Assembly (NCBI GenBank): GCA_902472225.1
Contig: CABRNB010000051.1
Span: 1 to 19,927 of the forward strand
Direction: 5' to 3'
DNA from: Caccousia sp900752115
GTDB taxonomy: Bacteria; Bacillota; Clostridia; Oscillospirales; Acutalibacteraceae
Length of the DNA stretch: 19,927 bases
Below are positions 1-7,082 of this stretch, piece after piece. Both the position numbers and the translations under genes were made by a program. Below the pieces are notes generated by a model. It did not search any database and was not told the origin of the DNA. It was given only the letters and a program-made list of their open reading frames with translations. The stretch's first letter is position 1, and each line of letters opens with the position of its first letter.

Positions 1-135
1 TGTTGTAAGGTTTCTCTCTTCTGCCCAATTGTATGTTCTCTTTTTCATATGAGCGGGGGTCTGGTTTGAAGGAGCGCTTTAGAGAACGAGCAAAGATTTA
101 TATAAAGTTCGGATAACCTTAAAATGTCTGCAGAC

Positions 136-178
136 AAAATCCCCCTGGTGTAATTCATTTTTACACCAGGGGGATTTT
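136..178. terminator. Bidirectional intrinsic terminator
   Basis: A perfect 18-bp inverted repeat (136-153 with 161-178) surrounds a 7-nt loop. The stem starts with AAAAT and ends with ATTTT around a C5/G5 core, so either strand gives a GC-rich stem followed by a short T run. It lies 77 bp past the stop codon of the minus-strand URO-D gene and would end that transcript. It may also end a gene entering from the left, which is outside the window. The remainder of 1-254 shows no gene. Confidence 0.85.
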
Positions 179-254
179 GGTATTAATATGTTTTAGCGAA
201 ACGACACCTCCGACTTTGGCGGGGATCACGACTTAATATAAAAACGAATTTAAG

Positions 255-1482
255 TTAGTTTCCGGCTGTTTCCTCAGCTGCAATCTCGCTCCAGCGCCAG
301 ATGCGCTCGGGCTTGTATTGAACCGTACTCAAATCCTTTAAAAGGAATTCAAGTCCCAGGCCATTTTTCCGTGCAGCACGGATAGTGCGGCGGAGATCCA
401 ACCGGATCAGCTCCTCGTCGAATTGTTCCGCGGCGAGAAAGGCCGGATTCGGTTTGGCAGACATGATGTACTTTTTGGACAGGACGGAAGCAAAGTGCTC
501 CCTGTTGCTCCAAGGACTGCAGGAGACTTTGCGGATGTTTGGCATCTGTTCTACGACGTCAAGCCGATCATCAAGCCGTTCGCAGCAGCCATAATAGATG
601 GAACCGAAATGAGAATACACTTCCTGCATGTAAGGAACCTCAAACTCCCGCGTGACTTCCGGCGAGACGGAGGAGAAAATCTGCGCCATGCCGAACGCCC
701 AGGTGTTTTGAGAAACACTGGGTCCGGCAGACGGTGCGGAGGAAAACGTATAGCTGCAGTGGCAGGTAAAACTCTGTGTGTCAAAAAGCTCATACCGGTT
801 CATTTGCCCAATCAGCTCGATTGTTGCATCAGTCAGCCGCCGCATCAGGGCATGCAGAAGCTCAGGATTGTCAATCAGCTGGTAGTAGCAGTTTTCTACG
901 CCGAGCCACTGGCTGAGAAAATCCCAGAAACCAAGGTGCATTACAGTTCCCTGAAACACTGCAGGAGCGATTCCTGCAAATATTTTTGCGGCCAGCGCCA
1001 TGGTTTGTTTTTCATCGTCCGGGCATGGCGTTATATGGGGAATCTGAATTTTTTGTACGTCTTCCAGATCAAAGAACTGTGATTGGTATAAATGGGCCGC
1101 GACGTCACTTTTAGCGTCCGCGACAAGCCGTTCCTCCTTCACATCCAGACCGTATCCTGTGTTCCGGTAAATGTGCGGAATGAGAATGCAGGGAAGAAGA
1201 ACCATGTCGGCGGGGCAATGCTCCCATTTATAGATCTGCTGCCGGAGATTCTTTTCCACGCTCTGCCAGTATGGATCCTGTACATGGCAAATGAGGCTGC
1301 CGCCCATATCCATCTCGTGCCAGGGAGTCTGGTCAATCGTAAACATGGGGACGTTCCATCTGTCCGTCGTTGAGCGCAGCCCAGAGCTCTCTTTTTTGCT
1401 TTTGAACCGGTAGAGACACATACTCCATATATTGCTGTGCCAATGCGCGCAGGATTTGCTTTCCCTTTTGTGATATCGGCAT
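255..1482 (-). pseudogene. URO-D family protein (uroporphyrinogen decarboxylase-like), single-base frameshift
   Basis: The product resembles the URO-D superfamily of decarboxylases and corrinoid-linked methyltransferases, the type common in anaerobes rather than the haem enzyme. Recognisable blocks are MFTIDQTPWHEMD, YYGCCERLDDRLDVV and SAKPNPAFLA. The best start is ATG at 1482, with AGAGGTG about 8 nt upstream. That frame encodes MPISQKGKQI and about 45 residues, then hits a stop just after the segment QMERP. The rest of the family match (363 residues, from ATG at 1346) continues in another frame. The switch falls at a run of four C on the coding strand (plus-strand GGGG, 1347-1350). Removing one C restores a single 408-residue protein. 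The continuous minus-strand frame that starts at 1493 uses a wrong-frame N terminus. It could be a real loss of function, a phase-variable tract or an assembly error. No corrinoid protein or partner methyltransferase gene is adjacent. Confidence 0.75.
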
Positions 1483-1814
1483 GTTGAGAGCACCTCTTTC
1501 TCATATTGGACGGATTCTGGAGAACGTATCAGCTTTTGTCGCCTTCGTTTTATTAGATGTACACAGAAATGTCTGCGTATTTCTCTTTTTATAAGTGGAC
1601 TTTATAGAAGGACGAGTCTGCGAAGGGGCATATGTCTGCTGCATTTTCTCACCGTCCTTTGGAGACAGGATGCTTCAGAGAACCGGCAACAGATACCGAA
1701 AGCCCCAAAAGATTTTTTGGAAGCAGACTTGCGGCTGTCACTTCAAAAGCAAAAATGCGCACGGTATCTGTTGGCGTTTTACCGTTTTTGTCTGCGGATG
1801 TGGGGGAGAATATT
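1483..1814. other. Intergenic region with an imperfect inverted repeat
   Basis: This stretch lies between the URO-D gene start and the terminator of the TROVE gene, and I see no convincing gene. Two plus-strand frames of 68-73 codons (within 1595-1838) overlap each other, lack a clear ribosome binding site and resemble nothing I know. An imperfect inverted repeat, TACACAGA-AATG-TCTGCGTA (1560-1579), lies about 80 bp upstream of the URO-D start and could be an operator for it. This is a pattern observation only. Confidence 0.3.
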
Positions 1815-1862
1815 AAAATAAGCGTCGGAATCGCATGAGTGAAAGATCCCGGCGCTTATTTT
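1815..1862. terminator. Intrinsic terminator after the TROVE gene
   Basis: Fourteen paired bases (1815-1828 with 1849-1862, one G-T wobble) enclose a 20-nt loop. The stem is AAAATAAGCG plus TCGG, with A/T tracts on both outer flanks, so it can work in either direction. On the minus strand it lies about 40 bp past the stop of the Ro60-like gene. Confidence 0.75.
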
Positions 1863-1902
1863 TATAAAACGGAAAAGTGTTCAGGTCCTGTGATGTCAAA
1901 GT

Positions 1903-3369
1903 TTATACGGAGTTCGGTTCATAGGCTTCAATGGTTTCCACAAGAGAAGAAATACCGGCTTCCGCAAGATGGATAAAGGAGAGGACACTTTCGCTCCAAC
2001 CCGCGATGAGGTTGAATTTGTCGCCGCAGAATTGTTGTGTACCGTAGCCCTGGAGATCGACACAGTGAACCCAAAGCTCCTTGTTGTACTTTGCCCGGTA
2101 CCGGTCGACCAAGCCCTGCATGGTGTCCGGCGCAGCGCGCATCGTGCGGTTGCACTCGTTATCGCTGAAGTAGATGATGCGATCGAAGGGCTTGAGGTTT
2201 CTCGCGCCGTCCTCCTGGAGCGCGTAGAGGAGCGGCAGGGACATGTCGGTGCCGCCTGCAGAGAAAGCATTTGTCATCGCGGTGTGGAGAATGGAGTCAA
2301 ATTTACCGGCATGTCCTAAGTGAAATCCATTCGAGCCATAGCTGAAATAACAGACGACGGCGTCCTCACATAAACGGCCTGCCATAGCGCCGAGCAGAGA
2401 AGCGATATCGCAGCAGCGCACACTGCTGTTCAAAGAAACAGTGCAGCACATGGAGGCGGATACATCTACCGCGATGAGGGTGCGGCCTGCAAAGCGCTCC
2501 ATATTGTCAATGGAAGCACGGATGGCTGCTTCAAGCGCTCTGTGAATCTCCGGTGTGAGGAGATCTTTGGCCGACAGTGTGCGATAAGCGCTGTAGAAGC
2601 GGAAGGGGAGCTGACGGCTCCTGCGAACCTGTTCGGGATCTGCCAGGCGCGAGAGAACAGGCTCGATGTTTGCGCCTGTCTGGAGAATGCTGCTCAAATT
2701 CCGGAGAAGAGCCATATATCCCACTTTGCCGGAGGCAATCAATTCATTCCAGACGTCTCGCGTATTTCCACGCGCAGAGAGTTCGACTTCCCAGGTGTAA
2801 GGAGTTTCGAGCGTACCGTCGAGAATTTTACGGAAGAGTTCCTCGGTGGCTTTGTCTTTCGGGACGGGGTGAGTGATGCGAAGCACGTCGCGGAGTTTGA
2901 GCGAGCGTGTGCCGCCGTTGTATTTTGCAAGCTGATACTCGTCGAACTTCTGCATGGCAGCGCCCATCTCGCGTTTCATGGCATTCGGAAAGGGTTTGCC
3001 GTACATGGAGAGATAGCAGGACATAATTTCCGTTATGTCGTCGGGACGCACCAAAATGTTTCGGAGTGTAACGCGTGTCCACTCGTGAGCTTCGCGGGCA
3101 ATGATACACGCAAGCACGTGGCTGACGGAGCGGAGGTGGCCGGTATTCCGGGCGTAGCAGGCGAGTTTACATAAGAATGCGGCGTCCGTTTTGGCGCACT
3201 CTGTGGCGAGTGTGGTGACAGTATTGTCTGTGGAACCGTAATATTTCGGCTCGCCGAAGAGTGTTGTCAGCACGGCTGTGACAAGCTGTTCCTTGGCTTC
3301 CATGCGATACGCGGGGAAGCCTGAGCGGTTTTTGATTTTTATGGTATTCTTTTGATTGAATTTTGCCAC
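1903..3369 (-). CDS. rsr: TROVE-domain Ro60/Rsr-type RNA-binding protein
   Basis: Bacterial Ro60 orthologue (Rsr), a ring-shaped HEAT-repeat protein that binds Y RNAs and misfolded or structured RNAs. In the bacteria studied it tethers exoribonucleases such as PNPase and takes part in stress-related RNA decay. The start is GTG at 3369, with GGAGG 9 nt upstream, giving 488 residues that begin MAKFNQKN. The open frame extends upstream to 3582 but that part is leader. Residues about 15-285 form the TROVE repeat region. A von Willebrand A domain follows with an intact metal site: DVSASM (302-307), GGTD (372-375) and SDNE (412-415). Length is slightly below the usual 500-540. No rtcA/rtcB genes, a frequent partner, are present in the window. 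The leader is unusually long and structured. Confidence 0.93.
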   Translation of the reverse strand: MAKFNQKNTIKIKNRSGFPAYRMEAKEQLVTAVLTTLFGEPKYYGSTDNTVTTLATECAKTDAAFLCKLACYARNTGHLRSVSHVLACIIAREAHEWTRVTLRNILVRPDDITEIMSCYLSMYGKPFPNAMKREMGAAMQKFDEYQLAKYNGGTRSLKLRDVLRITHPVPKDKATEELFRKILDGTLETPYTWEVELSARGNTRDVWNELIASGKVGYMALLRNLSSILQTGANIEPVLSRLADPEQVRRSRQLPFRFYSAYRTLSAKDLLTPEIHRALEAAIRASIDNMERFAGRTLIAVDVSASMCCTVSLNSSVRCCDIASLLGAMAGRLCEDAVVCYFSYGSNGFHLGHAGKFDSILHTAMTNAFSAGGTDMSLPLLYALQEDGARNLKPFDRIIYFSDNECNRTMRAAPDTMQGLVDRYRAKYNKELWVHCVDLQGYGTQQFCGDKFNLIAGWSESVLSFIHLAEAGISSLVETIEAYEPNSV

Positions 3370-3397
3370 GGATAGAGGCCTCCTTCCCAAAAGAATT

Positions 3398-3420
3398 GCC
3401 GGATCGCAGTGCGACCCGGC
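3398..3420 (-). promoter_or_regulatory. Hairpin in the leader of the TROVE gene
   Basis: A 10-bp stem (3398-3407 with 3411-3420; one G-U wobble in the minus-strand RNA) has a 3-nt loop and sits 14 nt upstream of the GGAGG ribosome binding site. It has no T run, so it is not a classical terminator. It could be an RNA processing boundary, a stability element, or a site bound by Ro60 itself. Confidence 0.5.
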
Positions 3421-3493
3421 AACCCATATAACCATGCGCGGAGAATCGGCGAAAACGGAACTATACCAGAGCGTCCTGTTATCAGGCCATCGG

Positions 3494-3574
3494 CGCGCGT
3501 ACAGCACGCCGTGGAGGGTTTCCCCTTTCTCTCTGCTTCGACCGAAGTAACCGTTCTCTGCACTGCCGCGCGCG
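3494..3574 (-). ncRNA. Candidate structured RNA, possibly a Y RNA, upstream of the TROVE gene
   Basis: The 233-bp gap between the beta-flower gene and the TROVE gene can fold on the minus strand into a closed multi-branch element. CGCGCG arms (3494-3499 with 3569-3574) plus a neighbouring GCA/TGC pairing enclose two short hairpins: AGGG-GAAA-CCCT (3515-3526, a GNRA-type loop) and CTTC-GGTC-GAAG (3536-3547). Bacterial Y RNAs are usually encoded next to rsr and have a long closing helix plus a tRNA-like module. The location fits, but I could not confirm a tRNA-like T-arm or the conserved Ro60-binding helix. This is inference from position and pairing only; it may simply be a structured leader. 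Confidence 0.22.
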
Positions 3575-3602
3575 ATTACCAAAAGAATCAGGGGAGTAGC
3601 TT

Positions 3603-3884
3603 TTACGTCCAGAGAAGCAATGCCGCTGCTCCGCCGATCGGATCTCCTGTGTATTCTCCGACGAAGCTTCGGCCGTCCTTATAGATACGGCCTCCCTCGC
3701 AGGTGCCAACAAAGGAAGTGCCTCTGCGGTAAACGCGCTGCCCTTCCAGTGTCCCCAGAAAAGAACCGGAGGAACTGAGCACCCTGTTGCCTTCCAGTTT
3801 AGCGGCAGTACGGCGATCCAGGTAGACGGTGCTGCCGTCATATTCGCCAACTCTTTGTCCGCTGGAATTGTAAATTGAGTTCAT
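3603..3884 (-). CDS. Small glycine-rich repeat protein, 4-fold beta-flower-like
   Basis: A 93-residue protein with ATG at 3884 and GGGAGG about 8 nt upstream. It is built from short repeats of about 16-20 residues, each with a hydrophobic strand, a G-x-x-x-G turn and an aromatic or arginine. Examples are SFLGTLEGQRVY, SFVGTCEGGRIY and SFVGEYTGD. The pattern resembles the family annotated as 4-fold beta-flower proteins, small symmetric all-beta proteins of unknown function. There is no signal peptide or membrane segment, apart from a short hydrophobic C terminus (GGAAALLLW). It shares strand with the TROVE gene 233 bp downstream, so the two may be co-transcribed. Family recognition is from memory of the repeat pattern; function is unknown. 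Confidence 0.75.
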   Translation of the reverse strand: MNSIYNSSGQRVGEYDGSTVYLDRRTAAKLEGNRVLSSSGSFLGTLEGQRVYRRGTSFVGTCEGGRIYKDGRSFVGEYTGDPIGGAAALLLWT

Positions 3885-3964
3885 AAGAAGCCTCCCTTTC
3901 CTTGCCCTTCACCTGGATATTCCTCTGAATTTCCGGAAGAAGGGGATTGAACTGTGAAGTTGTC

Positions 3965-4015
3965 TCTGTGGTTTTATTGTACCGCTTCCCAAATCGCGGC
4001 TTTGGGATTTTTCTG
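3965..4015. repeat. 51-bp direct repeat, copy 1
   Basis: This segment matches 4107-4157 at 47 of 51 positions, the first 25 bases being identical (it begins TCTGTGGTTTTATTGTACCG). In this copy the second half forms CCCAAA-TCGCGGC-TTTGGG followed by ATTTTT, a terminator-like hairpin on the plus strand. Read on the minus strand, both copies encode a similar short peptide (KNPKAA..EAVQ) ending in TAA at the same place. No target-site duplication or transposase is visible. Confidence 0.85.
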
Positions 4016-4106
4016 TTTGTTCTCCTCGCCTGCGGTTCCTGCCGGAATCGTTTCGGGAGACAGCGTCCGCGGCCGCGGTGGGAAAGCGAATGTACTTGGG
4101 CTGTTT

Positions 4107-4157
4107 TCTGTGGTTTTATTGTACCGCTTCCTTAACCGCGGCTTTGGGGTTTTTCTG
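4107..4157. repeat. 51-bp direct repeat, copy 2
   Basis: Second copy, starting 142 bp after the first, with four substitutions. They weaken the CCCAAA/TTTGGG stem, so the hairpin is not well conserved between copies, while CGCGGCTTTGGG and the leading 25 bases are. The spacer between copies holds a GC-rich run (GTCCGCGGCCGCGG, 4066-4079). The surrounding stretch 3885-4403 contains no gene I can support. Confidence 0.85.
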
Positions 4158-4288
4158 GATGGGATTTCGCGCTTCCGGCAGCGGATCAAAGAAAGGAGTA
4201 TAAGGGAATTTCCGGAACGCTTCTTTGGGAGCATAGCTTTTCCCAGTGGGAGGTGCAGCGGGAGAGTTTCGCTGCAAAATCGCAAAGG

Positions 4289-4317
4289 TTGCATAAAACC
4301 GACAGCTATGGTATGAT
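4289..4317 (+). promoter_or_regulatory. Sigma-A-type promoter for the SH3 membrane protein
   Basis: TTGCAT (4289-4294), a 17-nt spacer and TATGAT (4312-4317) lie about 85 bp before the start codon of the membrane-protein gene. No other plus-strand gene is near, so this promoter very probably drives that gene alone, up to the terminator at 5499-5548. Confidence 0.7.
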
Positions 4318-4403
4318 GGCAACCATGGAATTTCTTTGATTCCCCGAATTTTCCCTTGTGACAACGATGGCAGACAGCCACAAGAAAAGAGGAATTTAAA
4401 ACG

Positions 4404-5387
4404 ATGCTGTTCTTTATCGCGGCCGAATGCATCGCTATGGCGGTTGTTTTCGGAGTTGGATTTTTGAATGGCGCCATTGAGGACCTGGGAGCCATTGCCC
4501 CTTGGTTTTTAACGGGAGCAGGGGTGGGGCTCCTCATGACAGGTATTCACCTCCTGATCGCTTTGTTTCGGAGAAAAAGAGAAAAATTGCTGTTTTGGAT
4601 CGCGGAGGCGGTCATGCTTCTGAGTCTGTTTCCCGGCGTTTTCTTTTTTGCAGAGCTTCTGAACCTTGATTTGTGCCGCAGATGGATGCCCTGGTTCGGC
4701 GAGAATCTGACTGCACAGCTTTTTACCACGTTGGCGTTTCTTGTCGCAGTCAGCTTGCTCCTGCTGTTTTTGGCGTATCTTCTGCCGCTGCTTCCGCTGC
4801 GCCTGATTCCGCTGCTTTTGATGATCCTGCTGCCGGTTGGATTGTACTGCTTTGATTTGAAAGTGTGTACGCAGAGCTATTCAGACTATATGACGACGTA
4901 TATGGAAGGAGCAGAGCCGGTCGAGGAGTATGTGCTTACGTCTGACGCGGAGATTTATTATCCCTCCTTTGAGGCGATGGGACGATATTGTTTCCTGCAG
5001 AAGGAGAGCTACAGCCGGGAATCTTTTTCAGAAGGAGATGTGGTTTACCTGCTCAGCTCCATGGTGGCCGCTCAGTTCAGAGAACAGGAGTACATTGTGG
5101 TAAGCGATGGAGAAAAGGCGGGACTCGTAAGCATTTCGAGCTTGGAGAGGCTTGACACGCCGCGTTATGAATATGAACTGAGAACGGCAGAGGAGGGAGC
5201 GCCGCTTTATCGGCCGGAGCAGAAGGATGGGGAGAAGGTTTCCCGGTCTGTGATTTGCACACTCGAAGCGGGAGAAAAGCTGGAGTATCTGCAGTCGCTT
5301 GATGGATATTTGAAAGTTTGTTTGGCTGACGGAACGGAAGGGTATGTGAAGCGCAGCTGTGTGGAGATCGTTCGCGTATCAGTTTAG
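4404..5387 (+). CDS. Membrane protein with C-terminal SH3-like modules, function unknown
   Basis: A 327-residue protein not recognised as a named family. The N-terminal half is membrane-embedded, with about five hydrophobic segments near residues 1-21, 29-54, 61-86, 104-127 and 128-150. KRK/RRK-rich turns follow the second segment, suggesting a cytoplasmic loop there. From about 155 the protein is soluble and acidic. Two stretches look like bacterial SH3 folds: about 172-250, ending AGLVSISSLE, and about 260-322, ending EGYVKRSCVE. Both have the G-x-V/L-x-x-x-x-L/V ending typical of SH3_3 modules. Such modules usually face outside and bind the cell wall or other ligands, so an envelope-anchored binding protein is plausible. 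ATG at 4404 follows GAGG at a slightly long spacing. It is a single-gene transcript. Confidence 0.8.
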   Translation: MLFFIAAECIAMAVVFGVGFLNGAIEDLGAIAPWFLTGAGVGLLMTGIHLLIALFRRKREKLLFWIAEAVMLLSLFPGVFFFAELLNLDLCRRWMPWFGENLTAQLFTTLAFLVAVSLLLLFLAYLLPLLPLRLIPLLLMILLPVGLYCFDLKVCTQSYSDYMTTYMEGAEPVEEYVLTSDAEIYYPSFEAMGRYCFLQKESYSRESFSEGDVVYLLSSMVAAQFREQEYIVVSDGEKAGLVSISSLERLDTPRYEYELRTAEEGAPLYRPEQKDGEKVSRSVICTLEAGEKLEYLQSLDGYLKVCLADGTEGYVKRSCVEIVRVSV

Positions 5388-5498
5388 TCGTTCGCAGACA
5401 ACCTTGTTTTCCCATATATGTTGAGCGGCAAATACATACGCAGGAGAACGCTGTGCATCATTCCGTACAGGTCCGATTCCCTGTAAAATTTAAAACAT

Positions 5499-5548
5499 AA
5501 AAAGACGTTTTCCCAACGGTTTGGAAAGCCGCGGGAAAACGTCTTTTT
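5499..5548. terminator. Bidirectional terminator between convergent genes
   Basis: A perfect 16-bp stem (5499-5514 with 5533-5548: AAAAAGACGTTTTCCC and its complement) encloses an 18-nt loop, with A5 and T5 at the outer ends. It separates the membrane-protein gene (plus) from the GNAT gene (minus) and can end both transcripts. Confidence 0.9.
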
Positions 5549-5588
5549 GTTCTTTGGAGAGGAACCCTACAGGTTTTGACGGACAAAT

Positions 5589-6008
5589 CTACAGCGTTTT
5601 GCAGAGAAACAATTCTGCAGGCTGGGACAAAGGGCAGTCGTTGAGCACGAGGACGCCGCAGTCCCGATATTGCAGGTGGCGGTAAAAGAATTGTGCGTCC
5701 TCATCCACCTGTGTTGAGGTCAGCGTCATGGTGTACCCAAGAGTTTTCATTTCCTGTTCCCAAAGCTCCATTGCCTTCTTGCCGATTCCTTGCCTCTGGT
5801 ACGGAGGAAGAAGGCAGATGAGGTTAAGAAACGGCAGATGATCCCAAAGCGGACAGTAGTGCAGAAGGCCGACAGGAACGCCGTTTTCGCAGATGAGAAA
5901 GCCGAGACGTCCGTCCACCTTGCGCCGGAAGCTTTGCGGAGTGGTGTGTGTGTCCAGGGAAAACCAGAACGCCGCGTCGCTTTCGCTGACGGGCCGAAGA
6001 GTTGTCAT
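5589..6008 (-). CDS. GNAT-family N-acetyltransferase
   Basis: A 139-residue single-domain member of the GCN5-related N-acetyltransferase superfamily, which transfers acetyl from acetyl-CoA to an amine. The CoA pyrophosphate-binding motif A is clear: QRQGIG at residues 71-76, at the start of helix 3 and preceded by the strand LNLICLLPP. Residue order fits the family: an N-terminal strand (TLRPVSESD), GFLICENGVPVGLLHY (strands 2-3), motif A, and a C-terminal FFYRHLQYRDCG block typical of the substrate-side end of the fold. ATG at 6008 follows GAGAGG at good spacing. Substrate cannot be deduced; the protein is shorter than average, and there is no toxin-antitoxin partner next to it. Confidence 0.88.
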   Translation of the reverse strand: MTTLRPVSESDAAFWFSLDTHTTPQSFRRKVDGRLGFLICENGVPVGLLHYCPLWDHLPFLNLICLLPPYQRQGIGKKAMELWEQEMKTLGYTMTLTSTQVDEDAQFFYRHLQYRDCGVLVLNDCPLSQPAELFLCKTL

Positions 6009-6120
6009 GGGAACTTGCCTCTCTTTCCGAAGAGTGTGCAGAACAGCCGTGTATAAAATCCGCGGCCATCACTGTATCGCGATGATTCGGCGTAAAAAAC
6101 TGTATGTTTATCCGGGTGGC

Positions 6121-6765
6121 TCACGTTTTTTCCGGGACACGGTTATCGGCTAAAATATCCGGAAGATAGCGCATGCTGTCTGCCTCGGCGATAGGCCGGA
6201 TAACCCGGCAGGGAACCCCCGCCGCAAAGCTGTCCGAGGGAATGTCATGTGTTACAACGCTTCCGGCTCCGATGACGCAGTTGTCGCCGATGGTGACGCC
6301 GGGACAGACTGTAACGGATGCGCCGAACCAGCAATTACTGCCGATGTGGACGGGTTTGGCGTAGCAGAAGCGCTTCGCCTCCCCCTGCGCGGTCAGAAGA
6401 GAATTTCGTTCGCTGGCAATCATTGGGTGAAGCGGCGTTACGATGGTCACGTTAGGACCAAAGTTGCAGTTGTCTCCGATGGTAACCTCGGCGTCATCCT
6501 GAATGGTCAGGTTAAAGTTGCCGAAAAAACGCTTCCCGATTTTTGTATGGCAGCCGTAGTGAAAATAGATGGGTCCCTGGAGAAAGGAACCTTCTCCGAG
6601 CTCGCCGAGCATCTCCGCAAGGATAGCGGCGCGCTTTTCTGTTTCGTCCTCGTATGTTGCATTGTAGTCAATGTTCAGATTGTGCGTTTTCAGTTTCAAG
6701 GCCCGCAGCTCCGGATCGCCTGGGCAGAACAGAATACCGGCCCTGATTTTATCTTCCTCCCGCAT
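6121..6765 (-). CDS. Maltose/galactoside-type O-acetyltransferase (left-handed beta-helix)
   Basis: A 214-residue hexapeptide-repeat acyltransferase of the LacA/Maa type, which acetylates a sugar or sugar-like hydroxyl with acetyl-CoA. The N-terminal Mac domain (about 1-60) is followed by left-handed beta-helix coils with [LIV]-G-x-x-x-x repeats: VTIGDNCNFG, VHIGSNCWFG and VTIGDNCVIG. The catalytic histidine is expected at His113 in TPLHPM, and the usual loop and C-terminal cap (AAGVPCRVIRPI) are present. Length is normal, perhaps slightly extended at both ends. ATG at 6765 has GGGAGG 7 nt upstream. It lies 112 bp before the GNAT gene on the same strand, so the two may be co-transcribed. The family is certain; the true acceptor is not known. 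Confidence 0.92.
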   Translation of the reverse strand: MREEDKIRAGILFCPGDPELRALKLKTHNLNIDYNATYEDETEKRAAILAEMLGELGEGSFLQGPIYFHYGCHTKIGKRFFGNFNLTIQDDAEVTIGDNCNFGPNVTIVTPLHPMIASERNSLLTAQGEAKRFCYAKPVHIGSNCWFGASVTVCPGVTIGDNCVIGAGSVVTHDIPSDSFAAGVPCRVIRPIAEADSMRYLPDILADNRVPEKT

Positions 6766-6785
6766 ATGAAAACCTCCCGCAGATG

Positions 6786-6812
6786 GCCGCGCCGAAGAAC
6801 GCGGCTGTTTTT
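6786..6812 (+). terminator. Possible plus-strand terminator upstream of the O-acetyltransferase
   Basis: GCCGCG (6786-6791) pairs with CGCGGC (6800-6805) across an 8-nt loop, followed by TGTTTTTTT. This is a short but classic shape on the plus strand, although no plus-strand gene precedes it here. It may block antisense transcription entering the minus-strand operon, or be chance. The rest of 6820-7000 shows only a weak 61-codon minus-strand frame with no ribosome binding site. Confidence 0.4.
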
Positions 6813-7006
6813 TTCATCATACCGCAAACTTGTCTGAAAATCCATAGGAAAAGCCTGCTCCATGTGTTTGCGTTTGCAGGAAAGAATTTTGCGTGTCCGG
6901 AAAGCCGCCGAGTGTGAACGGAACCTTCTCCTCCGCCGGCGCGGTATCCAGCGGCAACGGAAAGCTGTCCGCATTATGGATGGGGGCGAACCGATTTCGC
7001 AAAGCA

Positions 7007-7043
7007 AAGCCGTCCCGTACTTCCGATGTGTAAGGGACGGCTT
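7007..7043 (-). terminator. Probable terminator of the MarR/ABC-exporter operon
   Basis: A perfect 10-bp inverted repeat (7007-7016 AAGCCGTCCC with 7034-7043) encloses a 17-nt loop, 40 bp past the stop codon of the second ABC gene. In the minus-strand direction the stem is followed by a modest T-rich stretch (TTTGCTTTGC), so termination may be incomplete. Confidence 0.6.
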
Positions 7044-7082
7044 ACATGGATGTTTTTTGGCTTTCCTTCCGGCAAAGCAGCT

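Noticed and set aside
1595..1838. Two short plus-strand frames between the URO-D and TROVE genes
   Set aside because: They overlap each other in different frames, lack ribosome binding sites and resemble nothing known.
3494..3574. A tRNA gene or confirmed Y RNA tRNA-like module
   Set aside because: I looked for paired D-, anticodon- and T-arms with a GTTCGA-type T-loop and did not find a consistent set, so only a low-confidence structured RNA is listed.
3370..3582. N-terminal extension of the TROVE protein to an upstream ATG (559 residues in total)
   Set aside because: The GTG at 3369 has GGAGG at ideal spacing and gives the family's normal N terminus. The added 71 residues do not resemble TROVE proteins and overlap a structured leader.
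3974..4537. Minus-strand 187-codon frame over the repeats and the start of the membrane-protein gene
   Set aside because: It is antisense to the promoter and first codons of a better gene and has no ribosome binding site. Only its repeated C-terminal peptide is worth noting, and that is reported with the repeats.
6817..7002. A 61-codon minus-strand frame after the ABC operon
   Set aside because: TTG start without a ribosome binding site, no family resemblance, located beyond the operon's terminator hairpin; at most a gene remnant.
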